Shown piece after piece: positions 22,459-36,447 of a stretch of DNA of 64,000 nt. How positions within the stretch are numbered: position 1 is the stretch's first letter; each line of letters opens with the position of its first letter. The notes beneath the pieces were generated by a model. It was not told where the DNA came from and did not search any database. It saw nothing but the letters and a program-made list of their open reading frames with translations. The stretch is taken from the NCBI GenBank assembly GCA_003254925.1, contig QANZ01000210.1, positions 64,519 through 128,518 of the forward strand, read 5' to 3'. The position numbers and the translations under genes are program-made. The stretch comes from Chamaecrista fasciculata (taxonomy: Eukaryota; Streptophyta; Magnoliopsida; Fabales; Fabaceae).

Positions 22459-24235
22459 AAAATTATATGAACCTTACTTATAAGAGACTTGAACAAAAAA
22501 GTCATTGGATCCGTCGGTGATCAGCCTTGATTTGGATAATTTGTTGTAGATAGTATTCTTGAAATGTGAACAACTTTAACCATTGTGGTAAGTAGGACAA
22601 ATTATAAATGAGTCTAAATGGAAGAAGAAAAGTTCATTTCTGTTTTCGTGTTTTGACATTTGTGTAGTTGATAATGTGTTAGTTATTGTTTTTTTAAATA
22701 AAGTATTGGGTAAATGAAGTTTGTTAAAATTTGTGTTTGATATTACCAAAAGGGTAGTTAGAGTTTGCGCCAATGTAATTTTTTATGAAGTCTTATTTTG
22801 TAATTTACTGCTTTTCCTACTTGCAAAATATACTAGCTATGATTATAATTAATTATATAATTTCCAATAACAAACTATAAACAATTAATAATTTTTTTTA
22901 TGATAAAATATCTAAAACAATAAAGTAATTATAGTTACTTCTTACTATTTATTTTTACATTATAAAACATAAATATACTTTTAAAAAAATTAATTAATGA
23001 TATTAAAAAAAATTAAAATCGTTTCTAATTATTTATTTTTATATTATAATTATTTTTATATTTTTCATTTAAATAAAGATTAGAAAATTTTTTAAAATAA
23101 ATGGTATAAATTGTTTAATAAAATTTAAAATTAATTTCAAAACGGCAATCTTCCTCGAACTGTGCTTTCAAAACTAACCATTTGTCTAGTTATTCACACC
23201 TTATAATGTAGACATTTGAACTAGCATCAGACAAGTTTCAATTTTGATTGGTTTTTTGTTTTGTTCGTTAATCTTTTGCATTAGTGCAGTTTCTAATTAT
23301 AAAGAACAATTTAAATGATTGCTCAAGAAATTTCCTGGAGAAACAACATTTGGAATGATTATGTACGTGTAAATTCAAACTGCCGTTGAATGTCTCACCT
23401 CCTTGGAGAGAAAAATCTGGGGAGAGGATTTTAGAACTAAATAAGACCTATAATCGTATATATCTCATTCCCTTTTGATAGAGAAATATGGTTAGCTCAG
23501 TAAGCAACTAAAACACCCAATCAATCCTAACCTCAATGAGAATCTAACAGTGGATACCATAGCAAGCAAGGAAAATGTTCTAGAGATGATCAATAGAAAC
23601 ACTAATAAATTCCTTTCGAGCTTCGGCAATCTCAACAAGAAAGTTGGGATAGCACCTACTATAAAAAAAAAAAATTTTTAAAAAGTTAAAACATGTCATA
23701 AATGGATTAGTCATTTACAAGGAAGGTTTTTATAGGCTCTAATATATAGAATGGACTAGATAGATAATAATCCAATAATTTGACATAAAGAAAAATTAAT
23801 GTGCAAAGGTAAAATACGTTACCGCTAACTAATTCATATATCTGATCCCACCTCATAGAAAAAGACTTTGATTGTTGTTGTGTAATCTCGACAAGAAACC
23901 AACAACATTGCTCTTAAAACCCACATAGAGGATCTTCAAATCCCAAAAGGGCAGAATATTGTATTTCCTTGAGTTGAGTTGAGGATAAAGGGAGATAGAT
24001 ATCTGGAACCTATAACTTGATTGGGGAGGAACACTACTTCCACATTGTCATCCTAGTTGTACCCATGTCATAGCAGTTGATTGCTCTAAGAAAGAAAGTC
24101 AGTAATCCTCTCTATCCGGACTTCATTCAGCAATTTAAGGGACATAACATATAGCAATTAGGTGTGAAAATGAAGGAAAAAAAATGTGTGTTCCAAAGAA
24201 TCTAAGAGAAGGCATGATATAATAGATTTCTATAA
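22459..24235. other. Intergenic region, AT-rich
   Basis: No exon, RNA gene or clear transposon end was recognised in this 1.8 kb. A few words near 23360-23640 look like decayed repeat sequence. Confidence 0.4.
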
Positions 24236-25597
24236 GGGTGCGTGGGAGGTTAAGTTAAAGGAGGATAAAGGAATGGGGGAGGTAATAAAGGAGAGGTAAA
24301 AAATTTGTGTTATAAAGGAGGTTTTTAATAAATGTTGTTCGGGAAAATGAGAGATAAAGGAAGAATTATGATGTTAAATTATTTTAAAGGGTATGTAATG
24401 ATTGTGGTGGGTTGAAATAATTGTATTGGTATTTTAAATTTGTATAGGGGTAAAAATGGTAAAAATAAAGGAGGATAAAGGAGTGGTTATTTTTTTTTTG
24501 GGTTTTGGTGTTAAAAAAGTAGTATGAGTAATGATTGCCTCGAAATTTGTGGTAAAGGAGGAAGTTAATAAAGGAGATTTTTGGAGTGGTAAGATAAAGG
24601 AGGATGAAGGTGTGATGTGGGACCAAAATGTAATTTTTGAGTAGTGAATTGTAAAATTTTGGGTACTAGATTATATATTTTTCCTGTTTACCGTCTTTTA
24701 ATTTTATTTTAAAATTTTGATACTACAAAAAATATTACCCATGTATATAATATAGGAGGGACCAAAATGTATATTTTCTANNNNNNNNNNNNNNNNNNNN
24801 NNNNNNNNNNNNNNNNNNNNNNNNNNNNNNNNNNNNNNNNNNNNNNNNNNNNNNNNNNNNNNNNNNNNNNNNNNNNNNNNNNNNNNNNNNNNNNNNNNNN
24901 NNNNNNNNNNNNNNNNNNNNNNNNNNNNNNNNNNNNNNNNNNNNNNNNNNNNNNNNNNNNNNNNNNNNNNNNNNNNNNNNNNNNNNNNNNNNNNNNNNNN
25001 NNNNNNNNNNNNNNNNNNNNNNNNNNNNNNNNNNNNNNNNNNNNNNNNNNNNNNNNNNNNNNNNNNNNNNNNNNNNNNNNNNNNNNNNNNNNNNNNNNNN
25101 NNNNNNNNNNNNNNNNNNNNNNNNNNNNNNNNNNNNNNNNNNNNNNNNNNNNNNNNNNNNNNNNNNNNNNNNNNNNNNNNNNNNNNNNNNNNNNNNNNNN
25201 NNNNNNNNNNNNNNNNNNNNNNNNNNNNNNNNNNNNNNNNNNNNNNNNNNNAGTAAGAAAAAAAAAGAAAATAGTAAGAAAAGATGAATGGAGAGAGAAA
25301 GTTGTAAGGGTAATAAATAAAAATATTTTAATATGCAATTTACAAATATACCCTTTGAGTATTTTATTATTTTATAGTAAAAAGTAGGTAATTATAGGTA
25401 GTTGAGTAGGGATATGTTAGTAATTTGAGAAGTTAAAGGAGAGATAAAGGAGAGATAAAGGAGAAAAATAAAGGAGGGGAAGATAACTGTGAAACAAACA
25501 AGATTTTTTTACTGTAGCTCTAGTATTAAAGGAGTATTGGGAGATAAAGGAGAGATAAAGGGAGATAAAGGTGCATCCAAACGCACCCAAAGCCTAA
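24236..25597. mobile_element. Probable MITE-like or hAT-like element interrupted by an assembly gap
   Basis: The left end (GGGTGCGTGGGAGG) and the right end (CATCCAAACGCACCC) form a short inverted repeat. AAAGGAGGATAAAGG-type words run through both sides. The centre is a gap of 471 N (24781-25251). The unit just left of the gap matches the minisatellite at 40748-41151. No target duplication was seen. Confidence 0.45.
24781..25251. other. Assembly gap (471 N)
   Basis: Undetermined bases. Open frames running through them are artefacts. Confidence 0.99.
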
Positions 25598-25844
25598 TGC
25601 TGTCCTGAAACCACACATACAAGAGATAGAATTTGATTAATACTGAGCATGTTTCCTTTATCCAGTGCCCGTGAGAAAATTTCAAGGTTTTATAATACAA
25701 CTTTTCTCAATCACTTTACCCTCCCATAAATTTACTGTGTAGAGTTTACATTGAATTTGAAGCCAGAAGAACCAACCAAGCAGATAATGAGACAACTGAC
25801 CAGGACAATCAATCAAAAGTTGAAGCAAATGGATAATAACACAC

Positions 25845-28800
25845 CTAACTAATGATGTCTCTGCTGAAAGATATATTAACAGGAAATGACCTGTGTATTC
25901 TAGTTTTTGACACAGGTGCCTTTTCATCAGTATAAATGAGGCCACCTTTCTTCGTGTCTGTCACTGGCTTCTCAACTTCGTCTGTTGTTTCAGCGATGAA
26001 TTGCAGCCCCTGAATTGTTATTCTTGAACCATGTCACCAATGACCAGAAGTTTTAGATTGATGCATTTGAAAGAAGTTATAAGGTTGACATACCTTGAGC
26101 GATTTTCCCTCAAGTGCCATTGCTGAATGGTTTGCAAGTTCTGCACCAACTTCCTGTAAAACCACTCATAGAGATAAGAGTCAATATTCGCATGGGGAAA
26201 GTTAGCACAAGGTATTCATTGAAACATATGGACCCATTCTCATTCAAGATAAAGATGAATTTCAATATATAACAAATCATCAGACCAAGACAGTGTTAGC
26301 TAGCGAGGGAAAGTCTACATGAAATTAAAATATATAATGGATCGATTTAAATAATCAACTAGATCAAATTACACATGAAACACCGGACCTTAAAAGTTTT
26401 ACTATTTGGCTCTTCTTTAAATCCATCAGCTAATTGGCACAGATACCAAATACCATAGTTAGTCATGTCCTGCATGAAAAAATTGAAAGAAAAAAATGGG
26501 AAATGATTATTAATATAAAACAAAAAACAAATTATAGACATTAACCCACGTTTACAAAGTTGAATCTATAACCTGTTTGCTTTCAACAAGCTTGAGCTTT
26601 CCTTCCTATCAAGTTGGTAAATAGATAGAAATCACAACATCAACAGTGTAATACTTCAAGTTAATTAGATACTTATAAATGGTAGAGGATGGAGGAAAAA
26701 AACCAGGTTATGTAATTTACCAGCCCAGATATCATTTCATGTATAAGTTCAACATCACAACCAATTTGTGAAAGGTTTGACTTCACGTCACTCACCTGTA
26801 CAAAAACAATTGTGCATGAACTTACTTCTACATATATAGTCTGACAAATTTTACCATCAGAAAAAGATGTAGTTATTAAAACCGAAATAATCTATAACTG
26901 ATATCAAGGCTATGAAAGGACCAACCGACCAAGTAAAGTTCAAATTGAATTTCACCATGCAAAAATAACAATGTCTACTTTCATCTGATCAAGGCAATTC
27001 ACACTATTAAGGAGAACTGGTAAATTGATCCAATTAATCACAATTCATTCACTCGGAGGAGAAAATTGCAACACAGGTTATTTGATTGATCCAATATTTG
27101 AAGAGAAGTTCCCTCGGCTAATCAAACAACTGCTTATGTCTTATAACATTAATTTATGTTGAGAAAATAGGGAGAGCAAAAGATAGGGAGAAAAGGAAGG
27201 ACCAAACAGAAAATACTACTGAAGAACCCAACAACTTTTTATGTAAGACAAACCGCTCAATTCTACTACTGGCATTAATACGATTTACAAGGCTTTCCTA
27301 AATTCTAAGTATATCTTAACAGTATTTATACCCAGAATGAAAAAACAAATCAACATCTCTTACATCATTTGTGATAAGCTGGCTTAGTTCATTGTGCTCC
27401 TCAACTTTCAAGTCCAGACATTCTAACCTCCTAGTTAGATGTCTTCTAGTTGACTGCACAAATTGATTAAACAGAGTTACTCAGTAGCTGACATATAGAA
27501 AAGCTAGTTAAACTGAAATAGAATACCAAAAAATGCTATAGTAAAGATAAACTGAAATAGTATGTCAAAAAATGCTACTTACTGCCAACGTTTCATGTAC
27601 ATTCTCTAATTGCTTTGACACAGTAGCAACAGCATTGGCCATGTTACGCTTTGTCACAAACATTACGTCAGAAAATGACCATCCCTGCAAAATAGAGGAA
27701 AATAAATAAATGCATTAATAGTTTCCTCACATTTTTTGACTGGTTCTAAATTCAATTACATAAGTAGAAATAATAATTTTCCGATTGAATTAAAGTGCTA
27801 CCTTCCATCGCATGTAACAATATCCCATAGCTCCAATTGCAGCAGCTGGTAATAGGTAAGAAGCATAACTCCCTGTTTGCAAATGATTCATATCAACAAC
27901 GTTTTATATTTAGAAACCATCACAGATAGAGAGAAATATTACCATAATTTTAGAAAAAAATCACTCTACATGCTACACTTAGTACGTTTGGAAATTATGA
28001 TAGGAAGGGAAGGGAAGAGATTGAAGGAGAAAGGAAAAAAGAGAACAGTGAAGTTAACTCCTTATTCCTTTTTGCTTTGTTTCAATGATAATATATTTTA
28101 GAAAATATTACAATTTGGAGTATCTTAAATTAGTGAAAGAAGAGGATAATTGAGAACTAAGGATTTCTCCTCCTTTTTTCTTTTAAACTTTTTACCTTCC
28201 CAAACAGTGAGAAGATATCACAATTATCTCTTCCCTTTCCTTCCCTTCCATCATCCTCAATCTAAACATGCTCTTAGAAACATAGCTTTTATAATTTGAA
28301 ACTAACAAACAAGAGGATGGACTAATGGATAACATTAAAAAGAAAAATCGGCAATTCCAATATGATGAATGAATGTGTTTTTCGACATCATTAATGGAGT
28401 TAATTTATTTTTTAAAAAATAATTATCGTAAAACAAAAGGGATCCGTTTGTAGATCAAGCCTCTTCCGTTGCTTGGTCTTCGACAAGTTTCCCAACCAAT
28501 AACTTATAGGGTGATACATTTTCAAAACTCCAACACCAGACCAAAGAAAATCCCACATGCTTCTCTCTAACTTCCAAGGCAAACTTACTGGAATACAAAA
28601 GAAGGAAAGATAGTAAAGGGAGTTTCCATACAAACATGAATGAATAAAAGTAACGTGGCCACCAAAAGACAAGAAGAACTCTTCCAATTATCCAAATGCA
28701 TTTGCTAACATCCTTGGACAGAATCTCTTTGTATGATTGACGAAAGGAAAGTCCATTAGAATTGATCATATAAGTACCAAGTAGAAACCCCGTTTTTATT

Positions 28801-30406
28801 TGTTTAGTTGATAGAAAAATTAAATTCCAATCAGGCTTTTGTGCATTATAAAGTGATATAAAGGTTAATAAAACACTGTTATTTGCTAACTAATTCTATC
28901 AAAAATTATCTCCAGATCAGAGGTCTGCAAAATGTCACCTAAAAATCAGTCCATCACAAGTGTCCAATAAGGTCTTGATGATCAATAAATGGGGAGTCTA
29001 TGAAATATTAAGTAGTTTATCCTCTAGGATTTTCTAGTTTCGAACAGAAAAAATAAAGCTTTTTCCAGTAATTAAGGCTATATGTCTATACTATTCAAAT
29101 TCTTTCCAAGAAGTTAGATTTCTTCCATCAGAAGCCAACCAGTTTGTATCATATTTGCCAACTGCTAGAAACACTACTCAAGTAACATAGCAAGCAGCAT
29201 CACTCATCTGACAATTAAAGAAAATCTCCACCTTCTCATTTGGAAAAGAGAAGAATTCAGTAGAAATGGGAGAAGCGGATAGACTGGGTACCTATAGTGG
29301 ATTTAAGTAATAAGATCCAACTTCACTTTTTAATATTACTTCTGATTGGTAGAATAAAAAATGAAAGAAAATTATCCAAAACTCATGATAAAATGCAACA
29401 TATTCATTTGACCTACCATTAGAGGAAGTATTGCCATTGAAGATAGTTACAGGCCTGGACAAGGTCAGCTCCCTAATCTCTTGTGCTAGTTGTCGGATCT
29501 GAAGTTTAAACACACAGGTTTATGTCCAATGTACATTAATTGCTATATTCTCTGAAAAGATATACGTTATAACTCTCAATGAACTAGCCTGCAGTTTTAC
29601 TGTAATCAAACTCAAAGTTAAGGGATAAAAGTAAATTTTCACCCATAAAATGTATCACCATGCATGCTTCTGTCTTGTTCATCTTAGGCTTGCTTCATTT
29701 AAATTTCAAACAAAATTCCTAGTTAGGGCTGATCTACTGAGCTAGTTGCGTAAGCTATGAGAACAACAGGATACAAAAACATAATTATGGACCAAAGTTG
29801 CAACCTGGAACCCTATTGAAGTAAAGATATTAAAATTCCATCTCGTTGTTCAGGATTAGTCACCCCAGAGTACATATCTTCTTAGATGTTTAAGGCACAA
29901 CCTATTGTAGATTGAGAAACAACCAAATAGCAAATAACATTCAAAAGTTTGCCATACCTGAGCAGCAATGACTGCTGTATCTAATCGGCCGGGCGAAATC
30001 TCGGCTTCATCAACACCCTTCAGCAACTCCTGAAGCTGTGCAATGAGATCAGACAACCGTCCACTCCTCAACACAACAGAACCAGTCAAACCTGGAATTA
30101 CAGTAAAGAGAAAATACAACTTAACGAATGAATCGCATGGATACACTTTCTTTTTTTAACTACAGTCTCAAAGAACTGGAATTACTTGCTTCTTATTCAG
30201 TCTTTTAACCATAAACTGAATTCCCATTTCACAGACTTGTGTGATTTATCAAACGGATAACAGAAACTGAATAGCTCAATTATACGCAAATTTACAAGAG
30301 TTTAAATCGAACAGAAAGAACTGCAGATTAAGATATGAACATGAACAGTACCGGCTCCAACAAGGATGAGAACCTTGGAGGTTTGAACTCCAGCTTGCAG
30401 TGCCAT
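25845..30406 (-). CDS. DUF1664 family protein
   Basis: Eleven exons on the minus strand: 30406-30352, 30091-29958, 29498-29417, 27872-27802, 27684-27583, 27453-27364, 26795-26721, 26605-26573, 26469-26389, 26153-26094, 26009-25845. All joins are GT-AG and in phase; the protein has 315 residues. It starts MALQAGVQTSKVLILVGAGL, a hydrophobic N-terminal segment. A second hydrophobic segment lies near residues 95-110 (LLPAAAIGAMGYCYM). The DUF1664 core GWSFSDVMFVTKRNMANAVA follows, and then a long charged, probably coiled-coil region (QLENVHETLASTRRHLTRRL). The family is plant-specific and its function is not known to me. From memory it is closest to At1g04960, next to TAF6 (At1g04950) in Arabidopsis as here. 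The third intron holds a LINE piece and a MITE. An LTR-like fossil begins only about 60 bp upstream of the start codon. Confidence 0.92.
27982..28273. mobile_element. Probable Tourist-like MITE in a DUF1664 intron
   Basis: The left end (GTACGTTTGGAAATTATGAT, then AGGAAGGGAAGGGAAGAG) and the right end (CCTTTCCTTCCCTTCC, then AAACATGCTC) are inverted. TTA stands on both sides (27979-27981 and 28274-28276), as in PIF/Harbinger insertion, although a 3 bp match can arise by chance. Confidence 0.5.
28440..28770 (-). mobile_element. LINE fragment, 3' part of the reverse transcriptase
   Basis: Two overlapping minus-strand frames together show the order seen in plant L1-type elements after the RT core: LSFRQSYKEILSKDV, then SFGGHVTFIHSCLYGNSLYY, then LSFFCIPVSLPWKLERSMWD followed by FLWSG, then YWLGNLSKTKQRKRLD. 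A frameshift separates them and neither end is present. It lies in the DUF1664 intron between exons 3 and 4, in the gene's own direction. Confidence 0.6.
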
Positions 30407-30469
30407 CTCCCCCTTCTCCCTCAAGTCTTGAGCTAGGCGATTTTTACCTCTCTTGTCTCACAAGGAGAA

Positions 30470-32060
30470 TTTTTTAAAGTCGACTTGCTTGACTGGGAAT
30501 TTTTTATAATTATAATTAGGGAATCCTTAAATTATAAGATTATCAAAATATAAAATTACAAGATTACAGTAATATTATAATTTTAGGACTTGAATTCTTA
30601 ATTAAAATATTATCTTAATATCTTAATTGAATCCAAATGCAATCTTTGAGAATCAGATTGGAAGATCAAATCTTCCTCCTTGGACCCCCATAACAATGTG
30701 CCAACCTCCCTTAATTTTCTTTGGAATTTTATAAATCAAAAACATTCCTAACTCTTAGGGAGTCATAACCAACTTATTATCTTATAAAGATTTTGAATTA
30801 AAATATTACCCTAATATCTTTAATTCAAATTTTGAATCTTGAAATCTAGATCAAATCTTTCAATTCAAATTCAAATCCAAGTCATGACTTTAATTAATAA
30901 AACATTTCTATTAATTAAATTCAAGCCTAAAGAGGCGCCACCCTCTATCCAATTTATCCTAATACTAGTGAATTTAATAAATCAATAATCTCCTAACTTT
31001 TAGAAACCTTATTTAATTTATTATTCCCTAATATTATAATTGTAAATAGATTAATCCAATTCACTATTTAACAATTAATATATTTAAACTTGTCCCACAA
31101 ATTTAAATATCTCAACCGTAGATTTTATTTAAGACAATACTTTATGTCTCAGACATTTAGCTATGTCTTAAATTGTGTCACCGGAGTGACTCACGAATTA
31201 ACCCTAATTCGTGTCCCTTTAAGCGGTGTCCAAATCCTGCTCATGTGTGACCCAGCAGGCCCCACGTGAAGTTGGCAGCAAGCCATCCCTATGACTCACA
31301 AGTCGAGAGCGGACTCTAGCAAGTCATCACGACTACCCAAAACACGTGAGTTATCGTTTTATCAAAATGACCGATTTAACCTTAGTACCACCTTTTCATA
31401 GACCCTATTGTCACACGATATTTTGGTCATGGATAAGGCACGGGAAAGTCATCCTTAATACAAACCACAACTTTCTCGATTTCTTGAGTAAGTCCCATTT
31501 CCCTGTGTGGCCACACATTCCTTGGACAGACTCATCGAGGGCGCCAGTTAAATATCTTTCATCTTTAATGAGGGACAAAATTTCATCTTGGTTAACCACA
31601 TTCCTCAGCACTGTAATCAACCAAACTCGTACCTAGCCCTTATGGCTACCATGCTACGGGCAACGTTAGACTAGGCCAAAGTCTGACAACTACAACGCCG
31701 AAATAGTCAAGACCTCAGGTCTAAGGCATCGTGACAGGCGTACAGGAGAGACTAGCTAATGACTAAACCCATGCAGGACTTTCCGGGTCAATCCAGCAAC
31801 TTGTAACCCCTTACATAATTGCACCATGACTCTCGTAAAGCATCTAGTGCATGTATCTCCATACACCGAGGTCATGCTGGTCTTAGTTCATTCTCGCTCC
31901 CACGAGAATAATCGACCAAGGACAGATTTAGATTAATTATCGCATAATTAATCAAGGACGCTATCATAGTAAACATGCTAATAATATGATAACAACATAA
32001 TTTATCTCCATAAATTAATCAATATGTTCAAAACATATACACAAAATGATTTACCCTAAG
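30470..32060. mobile_element. LTR-retroelement-derived fossil (long LTR type)
   Basis: This 1.6 kb has the mixed composition of a long plant LTR, and parts of it (around 31340-31900) match a repeat I recall from many eudicot genomes, often misread as small proteins. No gag or pol is visible. It is probably a solo LTR or a large non-coding retroelement remnant, broken and old; strand and exact ends are uncertain. Confidence 0.45.
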
Positions 32061-33417
32061 GCACAATCTCCAAGACATAAAGCCAACATAGATTCTAATA
32101 ATGATTAAAAGCGTATCAAAATAATTTACTACATATTTAAACCGTGAGTAATGCTATATATTATTTAAGTAATAGATTTTAATTCTGAACTAAAGAGTTG
32201 AAATCATTTCAATAATATTGACTCCAATTTATCACATTTATGGTTAGAGATATAACTTATATTTATTTTAAGGAAAAGTAATGCGCGCTTTTTTAAGAAT
32301 TATTTATAATTATAATTGTCAAGAATATAATTATCCAGAATGGGTAATAAATTTTTAAATATGTTTTTAAATTTTTGAACTAACAATTTTAGTAAAATAT
32401 TTTACCCAATAATTTTAGTTTATATTATTTAACTTTAAAATATGATAAGTTTAAAAATGTATAACTTGAGAATGAAGACAAATTTGAGAGACTCCAAGTT
32501 CGATCTCTAGAGTCGATATTGTTGGGAGAACTCTGATCATTTTGTCTCTGAAACTCGAATAAGATTAATTTTACCCATAGACTGGACTTGACTCAAAGAG
32601 AGATCCAACCTAATAACAAGAAAATCACCAAATTTGATCCAAATTGGTGAGCCCGTGATTGATGTTAAAATATTGATTTTTTTTATAAAGAAAATAACTA
32701 AAAAAAATATTGTCTACAATGATCCAGCCCTCACTTCAAAATTAAAATAATGTTAAAGAATTTGTGAAATACAATTTTTACTACTATTAAATGCAATGTA
32801 ATTAATTATAAATTCGCAAAAATGTCAAATGCAATAGTAGTTAAAAAACAGTAAAAATAATTCTACTTATCGTTTTTTAAAATGAAGAGGATTTTCTTCT
32901 TAATTAATAAAATATTATTTTTTTTAGCCACACATCACCATTATTACCACATATCTCATATAACTAATCATTTTTCAATCAAAACATTAATAAAATATTA
33001 TTGAATTCCTTAAAATATTATCACTCAACCAAACACGAAGATATAAACATTTATATAAATATCATAAATTATTTCTAATAACATTTCACACAACCAGAGA
33101 AAAAATATTTCTTAAAATCATATTCTTAGAATCACAATTTAATTAAAAAAAAAAAATCAAACCCTGTATCAAAGCCCCCTTCAATTCATCAACAACCTCA
33201 GAATAGCATACCATAGAAAAGAAACTACACAGCACACCAGACACCTTGCACATTGAATTAGTAATAACTGCAATTTTTTATGAACTAAAAGGCATATTTT
33301 TTATGAACTACAATTTTTCAAACATAAACGTCATGTTAATAACTTATAACATCACCCTTCTCACGGAAAATTTCTCAAAAAGGGATATCTAAAAGAGGAC
33401 ACTCATGTTTTTTTCTC
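32061..33417. other. Intergenic region, AT-rich
   Basis: No gene or transposon end was recognised. The last hundred bases should be the CacyBP-like gene's 3' UTR. Confidence 0.4.
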
Positions 33418-36400
33418 TCAATTGAAGCCTTTCATTGGGTCAGCTGTTTTCCCAGTCCTTGCATCAGTCCATGCTTTTGCAATTGTCCTCTTCATTTCCT
33501 CATCTCCATCCTCATACATATTCTGCAATATTCATTGCACGTATAGCTAAACATCAAAAAACTGAAATTCCTTATATAGATAACTATACACAAATAGCAA
33601 TCATTTGTGGTAATATATAAAGCTCTTCATACATAAGAAACATTGAAAAATAGCATCTTAAGCAGACAATTAGAGAGAAACAACATCTGACCTTCATTAA
33701 GTCCATGATTCCAGCCATGGGGTCTTTCTCTTTACCCAAATTAGGTTTCATCTGTAGCAAAAAAAACATAATTAGCAAAACTTGATTCTTCACAAGGAAA
33801 ATAATTGTCATCTAAACAACATTTCATACCTTGTCTTCTTTGAAGTGCAGGTCTTGCCAGTTTCCTTTGGAAGCCTTGAACAATGTGATGATCACCCTCG
33901 TAGGTTTGACCAACAACTTGCATTTCTCAGGTACTATCTCATTGTGCAATTTTGGTATAGCACATCGGTAGTTCTTCCCCTGGATATCATGGAATTTTAC
34001 ATCAAAGGATGTAGGTTTGAACTCAGACTCAATCTTACTCTCCTCAACCCCCTCCAGTGATACATATATCTGCAACAAGAGGCGAGAGAGAAAATTTGGT
34101 CAACAATGTGTTTTAGATGTTGACAAAATAATAACCGCAACTGGGAACTAAAACCCACATTAATGTATGATCAAGTAATCTGGAACTAGCTCAAATATAT
34201 TTTTTAAGAAAAAGCACCCTCTAGCAAAATCATTGTCCTATAGGTAGTCTGTCTTATTACTAATGAAATTTTAAACATTGTTTTCTCTAACTTACCTTAA
34301 CTTTGTCATTATCCTGATCCCAACTGAATGAACTAAGTGTTGCATACTTAAGTGCTGGAATGGAAGGAACCTTAGATCCCGTTGAAATTGGAGTTGGAAT
34401 ATGTGATGGAGGTGCAGAAGGTGTCACCTTCGAGTTTGACAGCTGCAAATAAATGCAAGGAAAAGTCACAATTAGGCAGCATATGCAGAAAAATAGCCAG
34501 AAAGTGAAATCCCAGAATCCTCTTGTAAACGTTTCAGAACTCTGAAATCCTAATGGTCAGAAAATCAATTCCACCTTTTCAATACACTTAACAGTTGTTG
34601 TCTAAATAAAACATGTCCCACATTGCTCTGATGATTACGAAAATTGTTAGTTCCCCAATATAAAACATCAGAGAATTGAGTAGGCATTCGCACATTTTGA
34701 GAAGCTACATACAGTAACATAACATGACAGACAATCCATACAACAACTTGGGTTTACCTCAGAAAAAAAATTATCTAAGATCACTTTGTGGTAGACTGGT
34801 AGTGTAATAAGATTGAGTTGGAGGGTTCTAGGTCTAGCTAAGCCATACCAATTGCATCAGTCTAAATTGCAGTAAATAATTTCTTATCTAGTCTCAGCAT
34901 AGATGAGAAGTGAAACAAAAGTACTAAATACTAATGGTAAACCTGTTGGCTAACGTTGAGGGTTAGCCTTGCTAAACCAAAGCCCCTCATTAGTTGTAAG
35001 CAGTTTTATGTGAAACCAGATCCCCTGAAGTTCATAATCTGGGCTGTCTTCGTTAAGTTTTACAAATCATGGTTGTTCATCCCATCAACAACCGGAAAAG
35101 GGCCATATAGTCCCTTCATGTCAAGAGGTACCATTTAATCTTTAGTAAAACGGTGTGTTTCGTTCCGTTGCCTGTACATAGACTCAAATTGCACCAGTTT
35201 GATCTTCCAAAGATAGTGCATTTTGACAAGGTGGTCTTGCAAGAAGAATATATGAAGGTGTATTAACCACACAATGTTAGTCACCAGCTAATTCCACTGA
35301 AAATCATATGTTAAATTACCCACCATTTTTGGGAAGTCAAAATGCACCATATTTGGAACATCAAAATGGTACAGGATTGAGTTCGTGTACTGACTAAAGA
35401 AGAGGGAATGCAACACCTTTTCACTAACAAAGAATTGGTGCGCTTCGACATAAAAGAGACATGTGGTTCTCCCTAGGACGTCCACGAGACAAGTGGTCAG
35501 AATTTGCAAAATCTGATGAGGACAGCACCAAAGTTGGACTGCAGGGGATCTGGTCTGGTTTTTCAAACTCTGACTGCCCTTATCAAAAGGTGGGAAGTTA
35601 AGGACGTTGTAGAGTGAAATATCATATCATTTTGGAAAATAAACTTCTATATTATTGGCTCACACAACTCCTGTTGTTTAAAACCAAAAAAATCATTACA
35701 ATACACCAAAGTATCAAACACAAATTTAAGCTTGTAAACTTATATGGCTCACACAACAGCCATAAATTAGGTAGAGTCGAAAATAATGAATTAGATTAAA
35801 AAAAAAAAAACTTTAGTATCTTACAGATGAAACTCACTGCGACTGTGTCTTTTCATGCCCTGGTCTATAACTCAATCAATCTTTCCCTAAACCATTTTCC
35901 ACAAAATGTGGATTAAAGAATGAGATGCTACGGGTTATTGTAGCAATTAGCAAGGAATTCAGACAAAACCATGCCCCCAATTTACCAATAGACTTGAAGC
36001 TTGATATGAACCCTATAATCGAATGCTAAACTCTTTTTAGCAAATCAATATTTTAGCATGCTAAACTCTCCCATTTCTAAACAATGAAAACCAGTTCCCA
36101 TGCCCTCTAAATCTCTTACTCTCTCTCTCTCAAATACCAGTTTCGAACCGAGGACATAGTGGCTGGAAAAATCACCCAAAGCTATCAAGCGAACAGGCGA
36201 AAACAAGTTTCCATAACTAGACAAATAGTCAATCACCATTACACCAACAGTCTCCACAATATAATCAAATGACTGCTAAAAACATAATCGAAAATCAAAA
36301 CTGAACTTATAATATAAGAATGAAGAAAGTAAAAACCTTCTCCAAGTTGTTAATCTCAGAGGAAATAAGAGAAATGATTCTGGGTCTTTTGGCGATGTTC

Positions 36401-36447
36401 TGCAGGTGACGAAGCTCTTCCAAATCCAATGCCAAATCCTCAGCCAT
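33418..36447 (-). CDS. CacyBP/SIP-like protein (Siah-interacting N-terminus, CS and SGS domains)
   Basis: Five exons on the minus strand: 36447-36337, 34442-34296, 34069-33830, 33751-33692, 33522-33418. All joins are GT-AG and in phase; the protein has 220 residues, the usual size for calcyclin-binding protein. Residues 1-37 (MAEDLALDLEELRHLQNIAK ...) form the Siah-interacting helical N-terminus. A Pro/Ser-rich linker follows. A CS domain lies at about residues 72-165 (WDQDNDKVKIYVSLEGV ... GNWQDLHFKED), and the SGS-type tail ends the protein (NMYEDGDEEMKRTIAKAWTD, then ending MKGFN). In animals the protein bridges Siah-type ubiquitin ligases, Skp1 and S100 proteins; in plants the partners are inferred, with At1g30070 the homologue I recall. 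The first intron (1.85 kb) holds an inverted-repeat element. Confidence 0.93.
35008..35565. mobile_element. Probable MITE in the first intron of the CacyBP-like gene
   Basis: The left end (GAAACCAGATCCCCTGAAGT) recurs in inverted form at the right (TGCAGGGGATCTGGTCTGG, then TTTTTC). There is no coding content. Similar GATCCCCTGAAGTT words bound the element at 54945-55110, so the two may be related. Confidence 0.5.

Noticed and set aside
24767-25387. Open frames of about 190-206 residues on both strands
   Set aside because: They run through the 471 N gap and consist mostly of undetermined residues.
31346-31636. 96-residue plus-strand frame
   Set aside because: It lies in an LTR-like fossil that is often misannotated as small proteins; no gene family matches.
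34786-34860. Possible tRNA-derived SINE in the CacyBP-like intron (B-box-like GGTTCTAGGTC)
   Set aside because: No convincing A box at the right distance and no tail or target duplication.
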